Part shown: positions 10,105 to 19,232 of the stretch, one piece after another
Position numbering within the stretch: position 1 is the first letter of the stretch
Layout: every line of letters starts with the position of its first letter
Translations under genes and position numbers: made by a program
The notes under the pieces: generated by a model
The model's database searches: none
The model's input: the letters and a program-made list of their open reading frames with translations, nothing else
Told to the model about the DNA's origin: nothing
Assembly: GCF_003675325.1 (NCBI RefSeq)
Contig: NZ_CP033073.1
Location: forward strand, 4,278,001-4,342,000
DNA length: 64,000 nt
Origin: Streptomyces dangxiongensis
GTDB taxonomy: Bacteria > Actinomycetota > Actinomycetes > Streptomycetales > Streptomycetaceae
Reading direction: 5' to 3'

Positions 10105-11832
10105 ATGCATCGTGCCCGTCGGCTGTTCGCGCGTCGGAGTGTCTGGGCGGCCATCGTCATGGCCGTCGTGGCGGGCTCCGTTGTCGTGGTCAACACGGCC
10201 TCAGCGGGAACCGTGGATCCGAAGACCTGGTACGTGCTGGTCAACCGCAACAGCGGCAAGGTGCTGGATGGCCGCGACTTCGCCACGCACGACGGCGCGG
10301 CGGTGGTGCAGTGGGGCCGCCACGGCGGGGCCAACCAGCAGTGGCGGTTCATCGACGCGGGTGACGGGTACTACCGGCTGCAGAACCGGAACTCCGGCAA
10401 GGTGCTGGACGACCACAACTGGTCGAAGACCGCCGGCTCCGACATCGTGCAGTGGAGCGACCGCAACGGCACCAACCAGCAGTTCGAACTGGCGGAGTCG
10501 CCGGACGGCTACGTGCGTCTGATCAATCGCTTCAGTGGCATGGCCGTCGAGGTCCACAACGCCTCCAAGGCTGACGGGGGTGACGTCGTCCAGTACCACG
10601 ACCGAGGCGGCGCCAATCAGCAATGGCAGCTCGTCCCGGCCGGGAGCGTAGGCAGCGCCGGCACGCCCACCGAGACGGGCGGCAGTGCTCCCACGAGCCG
10701 GGCTCCGAGCGACACGCGCCCCTCGTCGTCTCCTGCGGCCGGTGGCGGCAGCTCGACGACACGTTTCATGGGTAGTGACACGGTGCTCATCGGCGGCTCG
10801 ATGTCCGACGCCTCGGCGACCGCAGCGCCGTTCGACGTGCGATACGCCTATGTGCACAGCCAGCCCGCGCCCTCGTCGGCCTACTATTCGGCGTCGCGTT
10901 GCCAGGATGCGTGGAAGAGCTGGTGGGGCTGCTGGTCCGGCAGCACCACGGCGCCCGGCAATTACGTGACCTGGTGGGACGACCATGTGGCCCAGGCGAC
11001 TTACAAGGGCAGCCCGCACCCGCAGAAGTTCTTCTGGACCTGGTACTCGTTGCGCGACCTCGGGGATCTGGCAGGCTCGGGCGACGGTCCGGGCGAGGTC
11101 GTGGCCATCAACAGGGTTGACCTGCTCACCCGGTATATGAACGACTACCGTTTCTTCCTCCAGAAGATCGGCAACTCGCACGACATGATCGACCTTGAGC
11201 CTGATTTCTGGGGCTACGTCCGGTCGCTCGGCAATCCGCACCAGGTTGCCGCGCAGGTCTCGGGCGCGAATCCGACGGATTGCGGATCGCAGGAGAACAG
11301 CGCCGCCGGACTCTCCCGCTGCCTGATCGCGATGGCGCACAAATATGCGCCGAACACCACCGTGGGGTTCCACCTCTCCTGCTGGGACTGGCAGACCGAC
11401 ACGCAGGGATGCGCCAAGGACTACGCCAACCTCGGGGCGCAGAACGCCGACTTCCTGGTCGCCGATGTGTCGGACCGCGATGCGGGCTGGTACGCGCAGC
11501 CGGCCCACGGCGGCCATGACAACTTCTGGACCGACCAGAAGGCCACTGCCTCGCTGGGGTTCTACAGGACGATGGCCGAGTCCGTGGGCAAGCCGGTGGT
11601 CCTGTGGCAGATCCCCGTAGGCAACAAGGCGCAGAACAACACCCTCAACCATTACAAGGACGACAAGGTCGACTGGTTCTTCGCGCACATGGACCAGGTG
11701 GCGAACGCGCATGTCGCCGGCCTGCTGTTCGGTGCGGGGCAGCAGGAACAGACATCGGTCGAGACCGACGGCGGAAACCTGATCGACAAGACGGTCGCCT
11801 ACCGCAACTCGGGTGGTACAGCGCTCAAGTAG
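10105..11832 (+). CDS. Secreted ricin-B lectin (CBM13) protein with hydrolase-like C-terminal domain
   Basis: Probably exported carbohydrate-binding protein. From the ATG at 10105 the N-terminus is a classic signal peptide: RRLFARR, a hydrophobic core (WAAIVMAVVAGSVVVV), then NTASAG as cleavage site. Next come three ricin-type repeats, each with an NSGK/FSGM turn and a Q-x-W/F end (NQQWRF, NQQFEL, NQQWQL), then a Ser/Thr/Pro/Gly linker, then about 340 residues rich in Trp and Asp with WTWYSL, MIDLEPDFWGYV and PVVLWQIPVG, suggesting a TIM-barrel glycosidase-like domain I cannot place. Upstream in-frame starts at 9985 and 9958 would add an Arg-rich extension. Confidence 0.75.
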   Translation: MHRARRLFARRSVWAAIVMAVVAGSVVVVNTASAGTVDPKTWYVLVNRNSGKVLDGRDFATHDGAAVVQWGRHGGANQQWRFIDAGDGYYRLQNRNSGKVLDDHNWSKTAGSDIVQWSDRNGTNQQFELAESPDGYVRLINRFSGMAVEVHNASKADGGDVVQYHDRGGANQQWQLVPAGSVGSAGTPTETGGSAPTSRAPSDTRPSSSPAAGGGSSTTRFMGSDTVLIGGSMSDASATAAPFDVRYAYVHSQPAPSSAYYSASRCQDAWKSWWGCWSGSTTAPGNYVTWWDDHVAQATYKGSPHPQKFFWTWYSLRDLGDLAGSGDGPGEVVAINRVDLLTRYMNDYRFFLQKIGNSHDMIDLEPDFWGYVRSLGNPHQVAAQVSGANPTDCGSQENSAAGLSRCLIAMAHKYAPNTTVGFHLSCWDWQTDTQGCAKDYANLGAQNADFLVADVSDRDAGWYAQPAHGGHDNFWTDQKATASLGFYRTMAESVGKPVVLWQIPVGNKAQNNTLNHYKDDKVDWFFAHMDQVANAHVAGLLFGAGQQEQTSVETDGGNLIDKTVAYRNSGGTALK

Positions 11833-11987
11833 CCGGAGGGGCGCAGCCGGCCGGCCCTAGAAGATGATCGTGTCGATACCTGACGGCGGGACGCCACGCT
11901 CGCTCGCGAGGTCGAGACACGGCGCGGCCGGCGCGCCCCCAGGTCCAGCCGAGCGCCTCGGCGTCGGGCGACTCGCCAGGCACACTT

Positions 11988-12007
11988 TTGCAAGCGGGTG
12001 CTTGCAA
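11988..12007. promoter_or_regulatory. Perfect palindrome TTGCAAGC-GGGT-GCTTGCAA
   Basis: Eight-base arms with a 4-base spacer, ending 30 bp upstream of the Xre regulator gene. The position, between the likely promoter and the start codon, fits an autoregulatory operator for that protein (inference). Confidence 0.6.
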
Positions 12008-12037
12008 TAGTTAGCGGGGGTGGGGCAAGGTGGAGGC

Positions 12038-12511
12038 ATGGCATCGCTGAACGTCGGCAACCTCGGTGAGTACCTGCGCGAACAGCGGCGGAACGCCCAA
12101 CTGTCGCTGCGGCAGCTCGCCGACGCCGCCGGCGTGTCCAATCCGTACCTGAGCCAGATCGAGCGCGGGTTGCGCAAGCCCAGCGCGGAGGTGCTCCAGC
12201 AGGTCGCCAAGGCCCTGCGCATCTCCGCCGAGACGCTCTACGTCCGCGCCGGCATCCTCGACGCCGAGCGGGACGGGGAGGAACGCCTGCGGGAAGGGGC
12301 GACCCGCGCCGTCATCCTCGCCGATCCCTCGCTCGACGAGCGGCAGAAGCAGGTGCTGCTCCAGATCTACGAATCCTTCCGCAAGGAGAACGGATTCGGG
12401 GGCGGCCGGCCCGCCGAGGGCGAGGGGACCGGCTCGGACACCTACGCGGCCGGCGCAGGCGATGCCACCGGAAGTGACACAGACGCCGGTCCACGGCGGA
12501 CGGCCGGGTAA
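12038..12511 (+). CDS. Xre-family helix-turn-helix regulator
   Basis: A 157-residue cytoplasmic DNA-binding protein. The Xre/Cro HTH spans about residues 8-62 (LGEYLREQRRNAQLSLRQLA, then AAGVSNPYLSQIERGLRKPS). A linker and the segment ADPSLDERQKQVLLQIYESF follow, then a disordered Gly/Asp/Thr-rich tail. This architecture is widely conserved in Streptomyces, usually beside the HbhA-like gene found here. Start chosen at MASLNVGN; GGAGG is only one base upstream, tighter than usual. A perfect 20-bp palindrome precedes it. Confidence 0.85.
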   Translation: MASLNVGNLGEYLREQRRNAQLSLRQLADAAGVSNPYLSQIERGLRKPSAEVLQQVAKALRISAETLYVRAGILDAERDGEERLREGATRAVILADPSLDERQKQVLLQIYESFRKENGFGGGRPAEGEGTGSDTYAAGAGDATGSDTDAGPRRTAG

Positions 12512-12593
12512 CGCCGGACCAGGGCTCCGGACGCCCGCCGCGGACCACACCAACCCAGTCGAACGCGAATCCGATCCGGGAGGACCCTTCACC

Positions 12594-13277
12594 ATGGCCA
12601 TCACCGACGACCTGCGCAAGACCCTCAGCGACCCCACTCCGCTCTACTTCGCCGCCGGCACCGCCGATCTGGCGCTCCAGCAGGCCAAGAAGGTGCCGGC
12701 CCTGGTCGAGCAGCTCCGCACCGAGGCCCCGGCCCGCATCGACGCCGTGCGCAACACCGACCCGAAGGCCGTGCAGGAGAGGGCCGCCGCCCGCGCCAAG
12801 GAGGCGCAGGAGACCCTGCAGACCCGGGTCAGCGGCTTCATCGGGTCCCTCGACGTGAAGAAGTTCGGCGAGACCGCCCAGGACCTCGCGCTGCGCGGTG
12901 TCGGCGTCGCCGCCGAGTACGCCGTCAAGGCCCGCGAGACCTACGAGAAGGTCGCCGAGCACGGCGAGCAGGCCGTGAAGACCTGGCGCGGCGAGGCCGC
13001 CGAGGAGATCGAGGAACTGGCGATCGCCGTCGAGGGCAAGGCCGAGCCGGGCGACGTCACCATCGACGCGCCCAAGCCGGCGGCCGGACCGACCGTCGCC
13101 CCCGCCCCGACCGTCGCCCCCGCCCCGGTGGTCACGCCGGCACCGGCCGAGACGGTGACCACGCCGGCACCGGCCGAGACGACCACCGTGTCCGCCGAGG
13201 AGAAGCCGGCCCGGAAGACGCCGGCCGCCCGCAAGACCGGCACCTCCACGAAGAAGGCCACCCCGCCGGCCATGTGA
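12594..13277 (+). CDS. HbhA-like (heparin-binding haemagglutinin-like) protein
   Basis: A 227-residue protein resembling mycobacterial HbhA: a helical, coiled-coil N-terminal part (residues 1-140, charged heptad-like) followed by a Pro/Ala-rich low-complexity linker with repeated PTVAPAP and TPAPAE units, and a short Lys/Ala-rich C-terminus (ARKTGTSTKKATPP). In mycobacteria the Lys-rich tail binds glycans; in Streptomyces the role is not established. It follows the Xre gene by 82 bp and may share its control. GGGAGG lies upstream of the ATG. Confidence 0.7.
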   Translation: MAITDDLRKTLSDPTPLYFAAGTADLALQQAKKVPALVEQLRTEAPARIDAVRNTDPKAVQERAAARAKEAQETLQTRVSGFIGSLDVKKFGETAQDLALRGVGVAAEYAVKARETYEKVAEHGEQAVKTWRGEAAEEIEELAIAVEGKAEPGDVTIDAPKPAAGPTVAPAPTVAPAPVVTPAPAETVTTPAPAETTTVSAEEKPARKTPAARKTGTSTKKATPPAM

Positions 13278-13386
13278 CCATGACCGGTGTGGCGCGTCCC
13301 GGGCCGGGCACCTTCGGGGTGTCCGGCCCGTTGTCTGGGTACGGTGGCGGCGTAGCAGGATCGGGAATCAACGGGCGGTGGGCAGC

Positions 13387-13734
13387 ATGCTGATGTTGGG
13401 CTTCGCGGGATTCATGGGCATCTTGAAGATCGTTCTGATGGCCCTGGCCGCGTTCGGGCTGTTCGACGCGGCGTTCCGGCGCGAGGACGCCTTCCGTGCG
13501 GCGGACAAGCAGAACAAGGTCTTCTGGCTGATCATCCTCGGCATCGCGCTGGTGGTCAGCTATCTGTTCTCGATCCTGTCCATCCTGCCGATCGCCGGCG
13601 CCGTCGCCGCCATCGTGTACCTGGTGGACGTGCGCCCCGCCCTCCAGCAGGTAGGCGGCGGACGCGGCTGGGGCCGCCGGGGCGGCGGCAGCAGCAGCGA
13701 CGGTCCGTACGGGCCGTACAACGGCGGCCGGTAG
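13387..13734 (+). CDS. DUF2516-family membrane protein
   Basis: A 115-residue membrane protein with three hydrophobic segments (residues about 3-25, 47-66, 68-84) and a Gly/Arg/Ser-rich cytoplasmic tail ending GPYGPYNGGR, as in DUF2516 proteins of Streptomyces. An in-frame GTG at 13378 is an alternative start; neither has a strong ribosome binding site. Function unknown. Confidence 0.75.
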   Translation: MLMLGFAGFMGILKIVLMALAAFGLFDAAFRREDAFRAADKQNKVFWLIILGIALVVSYLFSILSILPIAGAVAAIVYLVDVRPALQQVGGGRGWGRRGGGSSSDGPYGPYNGGR

Positions 13735-13904
13735 CGGCCGGCCGTCAGCAGGACGGGTGCCAGCCGGGCGGCTGTCAGCCGGGTGGCTGTCAGGCGGGTG
13801 GCGGGGCCGCCGGCGGTCGGGTTCCGCCGTGCCGGGCTCTCGCCGTCCGCCTCGCCCGCGCGGCACCGGTGGGCGCCCCCGCGGCCCTCACGGCGAGGCG
13901 TCGG

Positions 13905-15206
13905 TCAGGGGGTGCGGTCCAGCAGGACCACCGCGACGTCGTCGGTCAGCTCGCCCCCGTTGAGGTCGCGGACCTCACTGACCGCGGCCCGCAGCAGTTC
14001 CTCCCCGCGCAGTCCCTCGGCGAGCTGGCGGCGGATCATCTCGACCATGCCGTCCTGCCCGAGGCGATCCCCGTCCACGCCGACCCGGCCCTCGATCAGC
14101 CCGTCGGTGTAGAGCATCAGGCTCCACTCGGCGCCCAGCTCCACCTGCATCCGCGGCCAGCGGGCGCCGGGGAGCAGGCCGAGGGCGGGGCCGTTGTTCT
14201 CGTACGGCAGCAGCCGGGCGGGCCGGCCGGGGCGGGCGATCAGCGGGGCCGGATGGCCGGCCAGGCACAGGCCCGCGCGGCGGCCGTCGGGGGCGATGTC
14301 CACCGTGCACAGCGTCGCGAAGATCTCCTCGTCGGCGCGCTCGTGCTCCAGCACCTGCTGGAGCGTGTTCAGCAGCTCGTCCCCGCACAGCCCGGCCAGG
14401 GTCAGCGCCCGCCAGGCGATGCGCAGCTCCACGCCGAGCGCCGCCTCGTCCGGGCCGTGCCCGCAGACGTCGCCGATCATGGCGTGGACGGTGCCGTCGG
14501 GGGTGCGGACGGCGTCGTAGAAGTCGCCGCCGAGCAGGGCCCGGGAGCGGCCGGGGCGGTAGCGGGCGGCGAAACGCAGCGCGGAGCCGTCCAGCAGCGG
14601 GGTCGGCAGCAGGCCGCGTTCCAGGCGGCGGTTCTCCTGGGCGCGCAGCTTGCCCTCGGCGAGCCGCCGCTCGGCGGTGTCGGACCGTTTCCGCTCCACC
14701 GCGTAGCGGATGGCGCGGCTGAGCAGCCGGCCGTCCAGCTCGTCCCGGAACAGGTAGTCCTGGGCGCCCACGCGCACGGCCTCCGCGCCGCGCTCGGCGT
14801 CACCGGAGGCGGTCAGCGCGAGGACGGCGTGCCGGGGCGCGAGCTGGAGCACGTGCCGGAGCACGGCCAGCTCGTCGTCGGCGTCGCTGCCGCCCGGCGC
14901 CGGGAGCGCCAGGTCCAGCAGGATGCAGTGGACGTCGTCGGTGAGCAGCCGTCCGGCCTCGGTGAGGTTGCGGGCGGTGCGGACGCGGATCGGCTTGCCG
15001 GCCGGGTCCAGCAGGTCGGGCACGACCGGCATACCGGCCGGATCGTCCTCGATCAGCAGCAGGGTGAGAGTGGCGCCGGTGCTGTGCACGGGCGTGGCGT
15101 CGACGTGGGCCTCTTCCTTGAGGGGGCCGCCGACTGTGCGGGCGGCCTGCGCCTGACCACTCTCCACGGCCGGGATCGCTCTCTGCCGCGGTACGGGTAC
15201 GGGCAT
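13905..15206 (-). CDS. Response regulator with PP2C (SpoIIE-type) phosphatase domain
   Basis: Probable stress-signalling phosphatase of 433 residues. The N-terminal receiver domain begins TLLLIEDDPAG (acidic pair) and has the phosphoacceptor region CILLDLALP. A linker helix (AERRLAEGKLRAQENRRLE) leads to a PP2C/SpoIIE domain with GGDFYDAV, GDVCGHGPDEAAL and YTDGLIEGR, the metal-binding aspartates. Such proteins dephosphorylate anti-anti-sigma factors. The start at MPVPVPRQ is chosen for spacing to a purine-rich stretch; later starts near the receiver domain are possible. Confidence 0.8.
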   Translation of the reverse strand: MPVPVPRQRAIPAVESGQAQAARTVGGPLKEEAHVDATPVHSTGATLTLLLIEDDPAGMPVVPDLLDPAGKPIRVRTARNLTEAGRLLTDDVHCILLDLALPAPGGSDADDELAVLRHVLQLAPRHAVLALTASGDAERGAEAVRVGAQDYLFRDELDGRLLSRAIRYAVERKRSDTAERRLAEGKLRAQENRRLERGLLPTPLLDGSALRFAARYRPGRSRALLGGDFYDAVRTPDGTVHAMIGDVCGHGPDEAALGVELRIAWRALTLAGLCGDELLNTLQQVLEHERADEEIFATLCTVDIAPDGRRAGLCLAGHPAPLIARPGRPARLLPYENNGPALGLLPGARWPRMQVELGAEWSLMLYTDGLIEGRVGVDGDRLGQDGMVEMIRRQLAEGLRGEELLRAAVSEVRDLNGGELTDDVAVVLLDRTP

Positions 15207-15489
15207 CGTCCTGGGTTCCTTCCCTCCCCCCGAGGGCACGGCGGCGTCGAGGGTCTCGACCCACCGACGGGTGACCCTAGCGGCTGCCACCGCCCCGGCG
15301 GAATGGTGTGAGCCGCGTCGCTCCGGGGCCCGCCGCCGTCATATGCCGCGTTCTGTACCGCAGTTGGACACGACCTCGGCGGGCGGGTGATGACGAAGCT
15401 CACGTCCTGTACCGGTTTGGGCGGGCGCCGGGCGTGCGGTGGGTCACATGACGTACGTCACCGGGCAGATGGACCGCGCGCGGGGCCCC

Positions 15490-16590
15490 TCAATCGTCCG
15501 GCCCGCCGTGCGAAGGAGCCGTCGCGTCCGGCCGTACGACCCCGAGGATCGGCATCGAACCGGCGCCCGCGACCGTCACCGTACGTCCGGGGCGCGGGGC
15601 GTGGATGATCCTGCCGTCGCCGATGTACATCGCGACATGGCTGGCGTCGTCGAAGTAGATGACGAGGTCGCCGGGGCGCATGTCCTCGACGTCGACGTGC
15701 GGGAGCTGCTTCCACTGCTCCTGCGAGGTCCGCGGGACCGGGTGCCCGGCCGCCGCCCAGGCCTGGGAGGTCAGCCCCGAGCAGTCGAAGGAGTCCGGCC
15801 CCTCGGCGCCCCACACGTACGGCTTGCCGAGCTGGGCGGTGGCGTACCGCACGGCCTTGCCGGCCCGGACGGAGGTCTCGGCGTCCGTGTCCTTCAGGAC
15901 GCCGGTGTCCAGCCAGGCCGTCTGCGCCTTGGCGGCGGCCTCCCGCTCGAGCTGTGCGAGCCGCTCCTTCTCCTTCTTCTCCAGCCGGGACTCCAGTTTC
16001 TCGGCCGTGTCGATCTGCCTGCGGATCTTCCGCCGGGCGGCGTCCCGGGCCTTGCGGTCGGCGTCCAGCTTCTTCCAGCGGACGGCGGCGTCGTCGGCGT
16101 ACCCCTGCAAGTCCTGCTGGGTGCGGGCCACTTCGGCGATCAGCTTCTTCGTCGCCTGCTGACCCATGAGCACCCGGCCGGCGCCGTCCAGGAACTGGCC
16201 CGGGTCGTCGCTGAGCAGGAACTGTGCCGTGGGCGACAGGCCGCCGGTGCGGTACTGGTCCCGGGCCGCCGCGCCCGCCCGGTCCGTCAGCTCCGCCAGC
16301 CGTTGCCGCCCCTGGACGATCTTCTTGGTCAGGGCGGTGATCTCGGCGGACTGCTCGCGCGCCTTCTCCTCGGCCCCGTTGTAGGCGTCGGTGGCGACGG
16401 CCGCGTCGTGGTACAGCCGGTCGAGCTTCTCGCGGACCTCTTCGAGGTCCTTGCTCGGCGGGGGAGTCGCCGTCGGTACGGGGGTGGTGGGGACGGGGGC
16501 CGCGAACGCCGTGCCGGGCGCCCCGAGAACGGTCACCGCGCAGACCACGGTCAGGGCGGCGGTGAGCAGGCCGCGCTTGCCCGTACCCAT
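15490..16590 (-). CDS. Secreted NlpC/P60 peptidoglycan hydrolase
   Basis: A 366-residue exported D-gamma-glutamyl-type endopeptidase. The signal peptide is MGTGKRGLLTAALTVVCAVT through about residue 30 (GTAFAAP). A long coiled coil (about 45-225, rich in K, E, R, A) follows, like the regulatory hairpin of RipA/PcsB proteins. The C-terminal NlpC/P60 domain has the catalytic Cys in DSFDCSGLT, the His in ASHVAMYIGDG and a third polar residue in RIIHAPRPG. It probably acts in septal or spore wall remodelling. No c-di-AMP riboswitch could be recognised upstream. Confidence 0.88.
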   Translation of the reverse strand: MGTGKRGLLTAALTVVCAVTVLGAPGTAFAAPVPTTPVPTATPPPSKDLEEVREKLDRLYHDAAVATDAYNGAEEKAREQSAEITALTKKIVQGRQRLAELTDRAGAAARDQYRTGGLSPTAQFLLSDDPGQFLDGAGRVLMGQQATKKLIAEVARTQQDLQGYADDAAVRWKKLDADRKARDAARRKIRRQIDTAEKLESRLEKKEKERLAQLEREAAAKAQTAWLDTGVLKDTDAETSVRAGKAVRYATAQLGKPYVWGAEGPDSFDCSGLTSQAWAAAGHPVPRTSQEQWKQLPHVDVEDMRPGDLVIYFDDASHVAMYIGDGRIIHAPRPGRTVTVAGAGSMPILGVVRPDATAPSHGGPDD

Positions 16591-16613
16591 AGCTGATTCC
16601 CCCCGGCTGATTT

Positions 16614-16632
16614 ACCGTCAGTAACTTACGGT
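16614..16632. promoter_or_regulatory. Inverted repeat ACCGT-N9-ACGGT upstream of NlpC/P60 gene
   Basis: Five-base arms with GTAAC at the centre, about 25 bp upstream of the start codon. Could be an operator or part of the promoter; support is limited to position and symmetry. Confidence 0.3.
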
Positions 16633-16783
16633 CGTCGGAGGGATCGTGCCACGGCCGCGCGCAAAACGACAGAGGTCGTCCGGAGCCGGATTCCCCCGGC
16701 CCCGGCCGGCCCCCCCCGGCGTCCCCCGCCTCCACGTCCGTACGACGATCCGCCATCTCTCCGCGATGTGACGTACGGCGCGG

Positions 16784-16813
16784 GGAGATCGTTCCCCCGC
16801 GGAGATCGTTCCC
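16784..16813. repeat. 13-bp direct repeat GGAGATCGTTCCC, two copies
   Basis: Copies at 16784-16796 and 16801-16813, spaced 17 bp apart, just beyond the 3' end of the methyltransferase gene. The rest of the 237-bp gap to the NlpC/P60 gene is C-rich with no gene seen. Confidence 0.55.
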
Positions 16814-16827
16814 TCTGCCCGCGCCGC

Positions 16828-17676
16828 TCAGCGGACCGGCGCCAGCGCCTCCCACGCCACCGTGACCTCGCCCTGCCGCCAGCGGGCCGGCGGGTCCGTG
16901 ACGGGCCAGTCCGCCGCGAGGTCCCGTACCGCGCGCAGCCAGCGCTGACGGGCGCCGTAGGAGGCGTAGGGCGCGGCGGCGGCCCAGGCGCGGTCGAAGT
17001 CGCGCAGGAAGGCGTGCACCGGCTCGCCGGGGACGTTGCGGTGGATCAGCGCCTTCGGCAGCCGTTCGGCGAGGTCGGAGGGGCGGTCCAGGGAGCCCAG
17101 CCGGGTGGCGAAGGTGACGGTGCGCGGGCCCTCGGGGCCGAGCGCCACCCATACGTGCCGCCGCCCGATCTCGTCGCAGGTCCCCTCGACCAGCAGCCCG
17201 CCGCGCGAGCCGCCGCCCGGCGGGGCGAGCCGTGCGCACAGCCGCTCCCACACCGCGGCGACCTGGCCCTCGTCGTACTGCCGCAGCACGTTCGCGGCCC
17301 GGATCAGCAGCGGACGCCCGGGCACGGGGACCTCGAAGCCGCCGTGCCGGAAGGCCAGCCCCTCCCGCTCGTACGGCCTGGCCGCCGCCACCCGGTCGGG
17401 TTCGATCTCGACGCCGACCACGCGCGCGCGGGGTGCGACGGTGCGCAGCCGGCCGAGCAGCTCGACGGCGGTCCAGGGCGCCGCGCCGTAGCCGAGGTCG
17501 ACCGCCACGGGATCCGCGGCGCGCCGCAGCTCGGCACCGTGCACGGCCGCGATCCAGCGATCCATGCGGCGCAGCCGGTTGGGGTTGGTCGTCCCGCGCG
17601 TCACCGTTCCCACGACGGGGGTCCCCCCGCCCGCGCGAAGCCGGGAGTGGGGGAGGGGCGTCGCGCGGGCTGTCAT
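16828..17676 (-). CDS. Class I SAM-dependent methyltransferase-like protein
   Basis: About 282 residues. Motif I of the Rossmann methyltransferase fold reads VDLGYGAAPWT, followed by VVGVEIEPDRV with the acidic SAM-ribose residue. The conserved segment TRGTTNPNRLRRMDRW precedes it. Substrate unknown. The ATG at 17676 lies upstream of a common Streptomyces intergenic palindrome (17617-17658) that translates as PLPHSRLRAGGGTP, so the ancestral start may be a GTG just downstream near 17610. Next to mshA but divergent from it. Confidence 0.7.
   Translation of the reverse strand: MTARATPLPHSRLRAGGGTPVVGTVTRGTTNPNRLRRMDRWIAAVHGAELRRAADPVAVDLGYGAAPWTAVELLGRLRTVAPRARVVGVEIEPDRVAAARPYEREGLAFRHGGFEVPVPGRPLLIRAANVLRQYDEGQVAAVWERLCARLAPPGGGSRGGLLVEGTCDEIGRRHVWVALGPEGPRTVTFATRLGSLDRPSDLAERLPKALIHRNVPGEPVHAFLRDFDRAWAAAAPYASYGARQRWLRAVRDLAADWPVTDPPARWRQGEVTVAWEALAPVR
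17617..17658. repeat. Streptomyces intergenic palindrome inside a gene's 5' end
   Basis: The stretch GGGGTCCCCC...CGCGCGAAGCCGG...AGTGGGGGAGG is a familiar dispersed Streptomyces repeat with near-symmetric ends. Here it lies within the predicted N-terminus of the methyltransferase. Confidence 0.6.
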
Positions 17677-17894
17677 ACCTACGAGGGTAAGAGGACGGGG
17701 GCCGGGACTCCCGCACGGCAGCGGGGGGCGGGCTCCTGCCCACTCCACCCGACCTCGAACAGTTGACACCTTCAGGGTAATGATTCGGCAAAGCCGCTTG
17801 ATCGGGAAATGGTCGGCACCCGCCCGCTGTTGCACTCCCTGGAGGGAGACGGCGGCCCTCCGGCAGGCATGCCCGCAGCGAGGAGGAACGCCAC

Positions 17895-19232
17895 GTGAGC
17901 CAGTACGTCAGCAGGCTCGGGCGACGCTCCCCGTCGGCCGCCACCCGGCTCCGGCTGCACCGGCGTCCCCGCCGGGTCGCCATGCTCTCCGTGCACACCT
18001 CCCCGCTCCACCAGCCCGGCACCGGCGACGCCGGCGGCATGAACGTCTACATCGTGGAGCTGGCCCAGCGGCTCGCCGCGATCAACATCGAGGTCGAGAT
18101 CTTCACCCGGGCCACGGCCGGCGGCCTGCCCCCCGCCGTCGAGCTGGCCCCCGGTGTCCTGGTCCGGCACGTCGACGCGGGCCCCTACGAGGGCCTCGCC
18201 AAGGAGGAGCTGCCGGCCCAGCTATGCGCCTTCACGCACGGCGTGATGCAGGCGTGGGCCGGCCACCGTCCGGGCCACTACGACCTCGTCCACTCCCACT
18301 ACTGGCTCTCCGGCCACGTCGGCTGGCTCGCCGCCCAGCGCTGGGGCGTCCCCCTGGTGCACGCCATGCACACCATGGCCAAGGTCAAGAACGCCAGCCT
18401 GGCCGACGGCGACACCCCCGAGCCCGCCGCCCGGGTCATCGGCGAGACCCAGATCGTGGCCGCCGCCGACCGGCTCATCGCCAACACCGAGGAGGAGGCC
18501 GGCGAGCTGCTGCGGCACTACGCGGCCGACCCCGCGAAGGTCGCCGTGGTCCACCCCGGTGTGAACCTGGAGCGCTTCCGCGCCGCCGACGGCCGGGCCG
18601 CCGCCCGCGCCCGCCTCGGCCTTCCCCAGGATGCGCTGATCCCGCTCTTCGCCGGCCGCATACAGCCCCTCAAGGCGCCGGACATCCTGCTGCGCGCGGT
18701 GGCCGTCCTGCTGGAGGAGCGCCCGGAGCTGCGCTCGCGCATCCTCGTCCCGGTCGTCGGCGGCCCCAGCGGCAGCGGGCTCGCCAGGCCGGAGGGCCTG
18801 CACAAGCTCGCCGCCCGGCTCGGCATCGCGGACGTCGTACGGTTCTGCCCGCCGGTCGGCCAGGAGCGGCTGGCGGACTGGTTCCGGGCCGCGTCCGTCC
18901 TCGTCATGCCGTCCTACAGCGAGTCCTTCGGCCTGGTCGCCATCGAGGCGCAGGCGGCCGGTACCCCGGTGATCGCGGCCTCGGTCGGCGGCCTGCCGGT
19001 GGCCGTGCGCGACGGCGAGACCGGCTTCCTCGTCCGCGGCCACGACCCCGCCGACTACGCGCGCGTGCTGCGCCGGTTCGCCGACGAACCGTCCCTCTCC
19101 TCGCGCCTGGGCCAGGCCGCCGCCCGGCACGCCCAGTCGTTCGGCTGGGACACGGCAGCCGCCGCCACCGCAGACGTCTACACGGCCGCGACCCAGTTCC
19201 ACCGCCGTCACGTACGCTCGCACCATGGGTGA
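17895..19232 (+). CDS. mshA: D-inositol-3-phosphate glycosyltransferase (mycothiol synthesis)
   Basis: First step of mycothiol synthesis: transfers GlcNAc from UDP-GlcNAc to 1-L-myo-inositol-1-phosphate. The 445-residue length fits MshA, a GT4 retaining enzyme. The N-terminal domain shows [19 protein letters not shown] (nucleotide-sugar loop) and HSHYWLSG; the C-terminal domain has [28 protein letters not shown] (catalytic Glu of the E-x7-E motif) and GTPVIA. The GTG start follows AGGAGG by eight bases. The YbjN gene overlaps its end by 8 nt and is probably co-transcribed. Confidence 0.95.
   Translation: MSQYVSRLGRRSPSAATRLRLHRRPRRVAMLSVHTSPLHQPGTGDAGGMNVYIVELAQRLAAINIEVEIFTRATAGGLPPAVELAPGVLVRHVDAGPYEGLAKEELPAQLCAFTHGVMQAWAGHRPGHYDLVHSHYWLSGHVGWLAAQRWGVPLVHAMHTMAKVKNASLADGDTPEPAARVIGETQIVAAADRLIANTEEEAGELLRHYAADPAKVAVVHPGVNLERFRAADGRAAARARLGLPQDALIPLFAGRIQPLKAPDILLRAVAVLLEERPELRSRILVPVVGGPSGSGLARPEGLHKLAARLGIADVVRFCPPVGQERLADWFRAASVLVMPSYSESFGLVAIEAQAAGTPVIAASVGGLPVAVRDGETGFLVRGHDPADYARVLRRFADEPSLSSRLGQAAARHAQSFGWDTAAAATADVYTAATQFHRRHVRSHHG

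Noticed and set aside
16591..16827. c-di-AMP (ydaO) riboswitch before the NlpC/P60 gene
   Set aside because: Such switches precede related hydrolase genes in Streptomyces, but the leader here is too short and I could not recognise the conserved core.
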